Source: Streptomyces sp. 2114.4
GTDB taxonomy: Bacteria; Actinomycetota; Actinomycetes; Streptomycetales; Streptomycetaceae
Assembly (NCBI RefSeq): GCF_900187385.1
Contig: NZ_FYEY01000001.1
Location: 2,790,001-2,854,000 of the forward strand
DNA: 64,000 bases
Direction: 5' to 3'
The first letter of the stretch is position 1. Each line of letters starts with the position of its first letter. The notes below the pieces were generated by a model. That model was given only the letters and a program-made list of their open reading frames with translations, was not told where the DNA came from and did no database searches. A program made the translations under genes and the position numbers. Below, one piece after another: positions 60,134 through 64,000 of this stretch.

Positions 60134-61444
60134 ATGAAGAAAAGTGTGGGTTACTCCCTGCTCGCCGGTCTGGCGGCAGTGGTGGTGCTGATCTCGACCG
60201 CCATATTCGTCGGCTTCGGCGGCGATGACGGCGGACTGGACGGTTCCTCGCACAAGCCCCGCGACCCTGCCGCACCGGCGGTCTCCGGGCAGTGGGTCGG
60301 GACCTGGTCGGCGGCCGCGGCGGCGGCCGAGCCCGGCACGCTCAACGGCTACGCGGGGATGTCGATACGCAACGTCGTGCACACCAGCGTCGGCGGGGCG
60401 GGCGTGCGCATCCAGCTCTCCAACCTCTACGGCACCCGTCCGCTGGTGGTGAGCCATGCCACCCTGGCGCTGGCCGCGGCCCCCAGCAACCCCACGGCCG
60501 CGAGCGGCACCATGCGGCGGCTGTCCTTCAACGGCAAGCCCGCGGTGACCATCCCGGCGGGCGGCGCGGTCACCAGCGACCCGACCCGGCTGAACGTGCC
60601 CGGCGACGCCGACCTGCTGGTCACGTCGTACTCCCCGTCCCCCTCGGGGCCCGCCACCTACCACCCGTACGCCCGGCAGACCTCCTACCTGGCACGCGGC
60701 GACCGGGCCGAGGACGCCACCGGCGCGGCCTACACCGAGCAGAGCCCGTACTGGCGCTATCTGACCGGTGTGGACGTGTGGAGCACCCAGGCGCACGGGT
60801 CCGTCGTGGCGATCGGCGACTCGATCACCGACGGCATCACCTCCACCGCCGGTGCCAACCACCGCTGGACGGACTTCCTCGCGGCCAGGCTGCGCACCGA
60901 GCCCGGCGCGCCCCGCTACGGCGTCCTCAACCAGGGCATCAGCGGCAACCGCCTGCTGGTCAACGGCTCCAGGTTCTCCCCGAACAACGGGCCCAGCGTG
61001 CTGTCCCGCCTGCAACGCGACGCGCTGTCGCGGACCGGGGTGAAGGCGGTGATCGTCGAGATCGGGCTGAACGACCTGTTCAAGACCCCGCGTCAGCTCG
61101 ACCCGCAGAAGATCGTGGCGGGGATGCGGGAGATCGTCCGGCAGGCGCACGCCCGCGGTCTGCGCGTCACCGGCAGCACCCTTACCCCGTTCGGGGGGCA
61201 CCGCGGTTACTCCAACCTGCTGAATTCGGTGCGCGAACAGGTCAACCACATCATCCGCTCCGGCACCGTCTACGACGAGGTCGTGGACTTCGACAAGGCG
61301 CTGCGCGACCCGTCGGCGCCGGTGCGGCTGCGGCCCTCCTACGACTCCGGTGACCATCTCCACCCGAGCGACGAGGGCTTTAGGGCGATGGCGAACGCGG
61401 TGAACCTCGCCCACCTCAAGCTGGCCGCGCCCGCCGCGCTGTAA
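60134..61444 (+). CDS. secreted SGNH/GDSL hydrolase
   Basis: A 436-residue exported esterase or lipase. An N-terminal membrane helix or signal (SLLAGLAAVVVLISTAIFVGF) is followed by an N-terminal beta domain and the SGNH core: block I GDSITDG with Ser230, the NQGISGNRLL block, EIGLNDLF with the asparagine, and block V DHLHP with Asp407 and His410. Catalytic residues are complete. Likely substrate is an acylated polysaccharide or lipid. AGGAGA lies about 11 nt before ATG 60134. Single gene; convergent with the DUF1707 gene, only 25 bp between stops. Confidence 0.88.
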   Translation: MKKSVGYSLLAGLAAVVVLISTAIFVGFGGDDGGLDGSSHKPRDPAAPAVSGQWVGTWSAAAAAAEPGTLNGYAGMSIRNVVHTSVGGAGVRIQLSNLYGTRPLVVSHATLALAAAPSNPTAASGTMRRLSFNGKPAVTIPAGGAVTSDPTRLNVPGDADLLVTSYSPSPSGPATYHPYARQTSYLARGDRAEDATGAAYTEQSPYWRYLTGVDVWSTQAHGSVVAIGDSITDGITSTAGANHRWTDFLAARLRTEPGAPRYGVLNQGISGNRLLVNGSRFSPNNGPSVLSRLQRDALSRTGVKAVIVEIGLNDLFKTPRQLDPQKIVAGMREIVRQAHARGLRVTGSTLTPFGGHRGYSNLLNSVREQVNHIIRSGTVYDEVVDFDKALRDPSAPVRLRPSYDSGDHLHPSDEGFRAMANAVNLAHLKLAAPAAL

Positions 61445-61469
61445 CGCGAACGGCGCAGGGGCCGCCGCC

Positions 61470-62171
61470 TCAGTCCCCCTCCTTGCGCGGGTGGTCGTCG
61501 AGGCGGCGCCGCTCCTCCTTCTGGCGGCGCTGCTCCTCCTTCAGCCGCCGCTTCTCGGCCCTCGGCAGCTTCCGCTCGACGCCGACGCCGCCCATCATCG
61601 CCAGGCCCTTGACGATCACGCGGGGCGCGCCGGGCTCGCCCGGCACCCCCTCCTCACGCGCGTCAAAGCCGCCCATGATGCCCACGCCGCGCACCTCGAC
61701 CTCGACGCCCGGCGGCACCAGGATGTGCACCCCGCCCATGAGCGCCCAGCAGGTGATGACGACCTCGGGGCCGGCGAAGTGCGCCTCGCGCAGATCGATC
61801 TCGCCGCCGCCCATGAGGCAGGCCGCCGTGAAGCGGCGCCCGATCGTCCACCGGCCCTTGCGCTGGAACCCGCCCATGAGGGCCAGACCGACCGACGAGC
61901 CCTCCGCGCCGTCCACGATCCGCTCCGCCCACGGCGCGGGGGCCGCGCTCTCCTTGCGCAGCGAGAGCGGGGCCGGGGCCGCCGCGCCCACCGGCAGATC
62001 GGCGGTGAGCACGTCCAACTCCCGGTAGGTGCGGGCCGTGTACGCCGCGTCCAGCCGCTCGTCGAACTCCTCCATCGCCAGCCGCCCTTCCGCGACGGCG
62101 TCGCGCAGGATCTCGGCGACCCGTTCGCGGTCGGCGTCACAGGCGCGCAGCGCCGGGAGGTCTTCAGTCAT
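61470..62171 (-). CDS. DUF1707 and LiaF-like C-terminal domain protein
   Basis: A 233-residue protein. The first 55 residues (LRACDADRERVAEILRDAVAEGRLAMEEF) are the DUF1707 (SHOCT-like) motif. Later MGGFQRKGRW, LMGGGEIDLREA, LMGGVHILVPPGVEVEVRGVG and IMGGFDA are repeating beta-strands of the cell-wall-active-antibiotic-response/LiaF C-terminal domain. The end is a highly charged Lys/Glu/Arg helix. Possibly an envelope-stress sensor; there are no membrane segments, so it would be cytoplasmic. It precedes the ABC exporter genes on the same strand but is transcribed after them. Confidence 0.84.
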   Translation of the reverse strand: MTEDLPALRACDADRERVAEILRDAVAEGRLAMEEFDERLDAAYTARTYRELDVLTADLPVGAAAPAPLSLRKESAAPAPWAERIVDGAEGSSVGLALMGGFQRKGRWTIGRRFTAACLMGGGEIDLREAHFAGPEVVITCWALMGGVHILVPPGVEVEVRGVGIMGGFDAREEGVPGEPGAPRVIVKGLAMMGGVGVERKLPRAEKRRLKEEQRRQKEERRRLDDHPRKEGD

Positions 62172-62180
62172 ACGGACACA

Positions 62181-63239
62181 TTAGAGCGCCGGGCCCCCGT
62201 TGCCCCCGCTCCGACCGGTTTCCGGTCGTTTTCCCCCGCTCGCGTACAGCTCGGCGATCAAGGTCTCGATGTCCGGCTCCCGCACCGACAGGTCCACCAG
62301 CGGATAGCGCGCGGCGACCGCGGCGACCAAGGGGGCCGCGCTCTGCGACGCCGGGAAAGCCAGCCACTGCCGGGGCCCGTCCACCTTGACCGTACGGGCG
62401 CCCGGCACGCCCTCGATGGGGGGCAGTTGCCGCTCCAGGTCCACCACCAGCGTCCGCTCGCCGCCACCGGCCGCCCGCAGCCCGTCGAGGCCGCCGTCGT
62501 AGACCAGCCGGCCGTGGTCGATGACCATCACCCGGCGGCACAACTGCTCGATGTCGGTGAGGTCATGGGTGGTCAGCAGGACCGTGGTGTCCCGCTCGGC
62601 GTTCACCTCGCGCAGGAACCCGCGCACCTTCGCCTTGCTGACCACATCCAGGCCGATGGTCGGCTCGTCGAGGTACAGCACCTCGGGATCGTGCAGCAGC
62701 GCCGCCGCGAGATCGCCGCGCATCCGCTGCCCCAGCGACAGCTGCCGTACCGGTACGGCCAGCAGCGGGCCCAGGTCCAGCAGCTCGACACAGCGCGCCA
62801 GGTTGGCGCGGTAGACGGCGTCCGGGACCCGGTACATCCGCCGCACCAGCTCGTAGGAGTCCTTGAGCGGCAGGTCCCACCACAGGGTGGTGCGCTGCCC
62901 GAAGACCACCCCGATCCGGCGGGCGAGCCGGGTCCGCCCGCGGTCGTGGCCGGCGCGGAGACCGGACCGTGGGGACGGGTCGATGCCCGCGATCCGCAGT
63001 CGGCCGCCGCTGGGCACCAGAATGCCGGTCAGCATCTTGATCGTGGTGGACTTCCCGGCCCCGTTCGGGCCGATGAAGCCGACCATCTCGCCGCGCGGCA
63101 CCCCGAAGGAGATGCCGTCCACGGCCCGGACCTCCTGCCGCACCCGCCGCAGCCGGCCCGCCTTGCGCCGCACCGAGAAGACCTTCTCCAGGCCGTCCAC
63201 CTCGATCAGCGGCGCCGCCCCGGCGGTTTCGCTCACCAC
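62181..63239 (-). CDS. ABC-2 type exporter ATPase
   Basis: A 352-residue ATP-binding protein. Walker A is GPNGAGKST, the Q-loop is GVVFGQRTTLWWD, the signature is a degenerate LSLGQRMRGD, Walker B is VLYLDEPTIGLD, and the switch histidine is in LTTHDL. The ABC-2 C-terminal extension (residues about 250-350) is typical of DrrA/YbhF-like exporters. The start is at GTG 63239 or 63236, with GAGGAGG upstream. It pairs with the ABC-2 permease gene that begins outside the window; the permease stop at 63304 is 65 bp upstream of this start, so they form one operon. Confidence 0.88.
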   Translation of the reverse strand: MVSETAGAAPLIEVDGLEKVFSVRRKAGRLRRVRQEVRAVDGISFGVPRGEMVGFIGPNGAGKSTTIKMLTGILVPSGGRLRIAGIDPSPRSGLRAGHDRGRTRLARRIGVVFGQRTTLWWDLPLKDSYELVRRMYRVPDAVYRANLARCVELLDLGPLLAVPVRQLSLGQRMRGDLAAALLHDPEVLYLDEPTIGLDVVSKAKVRGFLREVNAERDTTVLLTTHDLTDIEQLCRRVMVIDHGRLVYDGGLDGLRAAGGGERTLVVDLERQLPPIEGVPGARTVKVDGPRQWLAFPASQSAAPLVAAVAARYPLVDLSVREPDIETLIAELYASGGKRPETGRSGGNGGPAL

Positions 63240-63303
63240 GCGTCCTCCTCTTCCCTCGCCCCGTTCCCGTCCCCGGCCGCCCCGTCCCGCACGTGATGCC
63301 CCG

Positions 63304-64000
63304 TCAACTGCCCGTGCTCCGGTACGCCTGGAGCCCCAGCCGCCACGCCAGCCCGGCCCCCATACACATCAGCGCCGCCACCACGGGCCCCAGGAAGTCC
63401 ACCCAGCCCGGCAGCCCCAGCGGATCGGGGCGGCCCAGCAGCCGCAGCGCGGGCAGCCAGTTCACGAAGGCCAGCGGGACGAGGAAGGTGACCCCGCGCA
63501 CCAGCTCCCTGGCGAACACCGTCGGCGGGTACTGCAGCATCGCGTTACCGCCGTAGGTGAAGGAGTTCTGCACCTCGGCCGCGTCCTGCGCCCAGAACTG
63601 GAAGGCGGCGCCCGCCGTGAAGACCGCCGCGAAGATGGCCGTGCCGCACACCGCCATCAGCGGCACCATCAGCACCCGGCCCACCGTCCACTCCACCGGG
63701 AGATGCGGCAGCGACCAGCCGAGCACCAGCAGCGCCTGGGTGATCCGGCCCAGCCTGCGCAGCGCGAAACGGTCCGCCGCGACCTGCGCGAAGACCGGCG
63801 CGGGGCGCAGCAGCAGGACGTCGAGGGTGCCGTCCCGCACCCGCCGGCCCAGCCCTTCGATGCTGCCCAGCAGCAGGTCCGCCAGGCCCAGCGACACTCC
63901 GGACGTCCCGTACAGGAAGGCCACTTCGGGCAGCGAGAACCCGCCGAGCGCGTCGATCCGCGAGAACATCAGCATGATCGCGACGAAGTCCAGGGCGTTG
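63304..64000 (-). CDS. ABC-2 type permease, partial
   Basis: The C-terminal 231 codons of a membrane permease that runs off the right edge; its start is not seen. The visible part has about five hydrophobic helices and RRVRDGTLDVLLLRPAPVFAQV, which matches the cytoplasmic loop of the ABC2_membrane_6/YbhR-like family. It is the membrane partner of the ATPase at 62181. Function would be export of a small molecule or lipid; nothing in the window shows the substrate. Confidence 0.83.
   Translation of the reverse strand, partial: NALDFVAIMLMFSRIDALGGFSLPEVAFLYGTSGVSLGLADLLLGSIEGLGRRVRDGTLDVLLLRPAPVFAQVAADRFALRRLGRITQALLVLGWSLPHLPVEWTVGRVLMVPLMAVCGTAIFAAVFTAGAAFQFWAQDAAEVQNSFTYGGNAMLQYPPTVFARELVRGVTFLVPLAFVNWLPALRLLGRPDPLGLPGWVDFLGPVVAALMCMGAGLAWRLGLQAYRSTGS

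Overview
The window is high-GC actinobacterial DNA, almost certainly from a Streptomyces chromosome. GTG starts are frequent and third codon positions are strongly GC-biased. It carries an SsgA-like sporulation/division protein, a CslA/GlxA pair, a class E sortase, a DasR-type operator and several families typical of Streptomyces. From memory (not checked here) the gene order resembles the S. coelicolor core region around SCO2810-SCO2870: cdgA, an amino-acid-type ABC transporter, an LPMO, cslA-glxA-cslZ. I see no insertion sequence, prophage, CRISPR array, replication origin or rRNA.

Layout. 1-9.4 kb: the end of a FAD oxidoreductase, a small hypothetical, a DNA-binding repeat-rich regulator and a histidine phosphatase. 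Then comes a tight operon (about 3.7-8.6 kb) of a Cas4/Dna2/RecB-type nuclease with four candidate Fe-S cysteines, an unrecognised 519-residue protein, a compact SF1 helicase and a small helical protein. A primase-like protein follows. 9.4-29.6 kb: three identical tRNA-Lys(CUU) genes, each followed by its own hairpin, divide this stretch. Between the first two lie an M6 metalloprotease, a PAS-GGDEF-EAL protein (cdgA-like), a luciferase-type oxidoreductase, a catabolic/uptake cluster (two maleate-isomerase/EutA-like proteins, D-2-hydroxyacid dehydrogenase, amidase, DUF3830 protein, EhuB-C-D-A-like ABC importer) and an IclR regulator. Between the second and third lie an acyl-CoA ligase, a chitin/cellulose-active LPMO with a DasR-like operator, a hypothetical with microsatellite-like coding repeats, and an SsgA-like protein.

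29.6-38.7 kb: a 1.1-kb stretch without a gene precedes cslA-glxA (translationally coupled) and a convergent GH6 lipoprotein, the apical glycan locus. Next are a sortase-fold protein that has lost its catalytic His and Cys, its small membrane partner, and a NagD-like HAD phosphatase. 38.8-42.4 kb: a small hypothetical beside an HTH-less UTRA protein and a GntR/UTRA repressor, a frameshifted MFS remnant, and a ROK regulator divergent from a Gfo/Idh/MocA oxidoreductase. 43.6-50.6 kb: a fumarylacetoacetase-family hydrolase, a YidC paralogue with a small membrane partner, a long-chain acyl-CoA ligase, and secreted DUF4142 and DUF1996 proteins.

51-64 kb: a PucR-type regulator is divergent from a possible electron-transfer operon (bis-His membrane cytochrome, NuoF-ferredoxin fusion, repeat lipoprotein). 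Then a class E sortase-DUF3311-sodium/solute symporter operon, a DUF445 protein, an SGNH hydrolase, a DUF1707 protein, and an ABC-2 exporter whose permease runs off the window.

The best candidate for an undescribed system is the nuclease-unknown-helicase operon at 3.7-8.6 kb, which looks like the two halves of a Dna2 enzyme on separate polypeptides. The NuoF-ferredoxin/cytochrome operon and the catalytically dead sortase-like protein come next.
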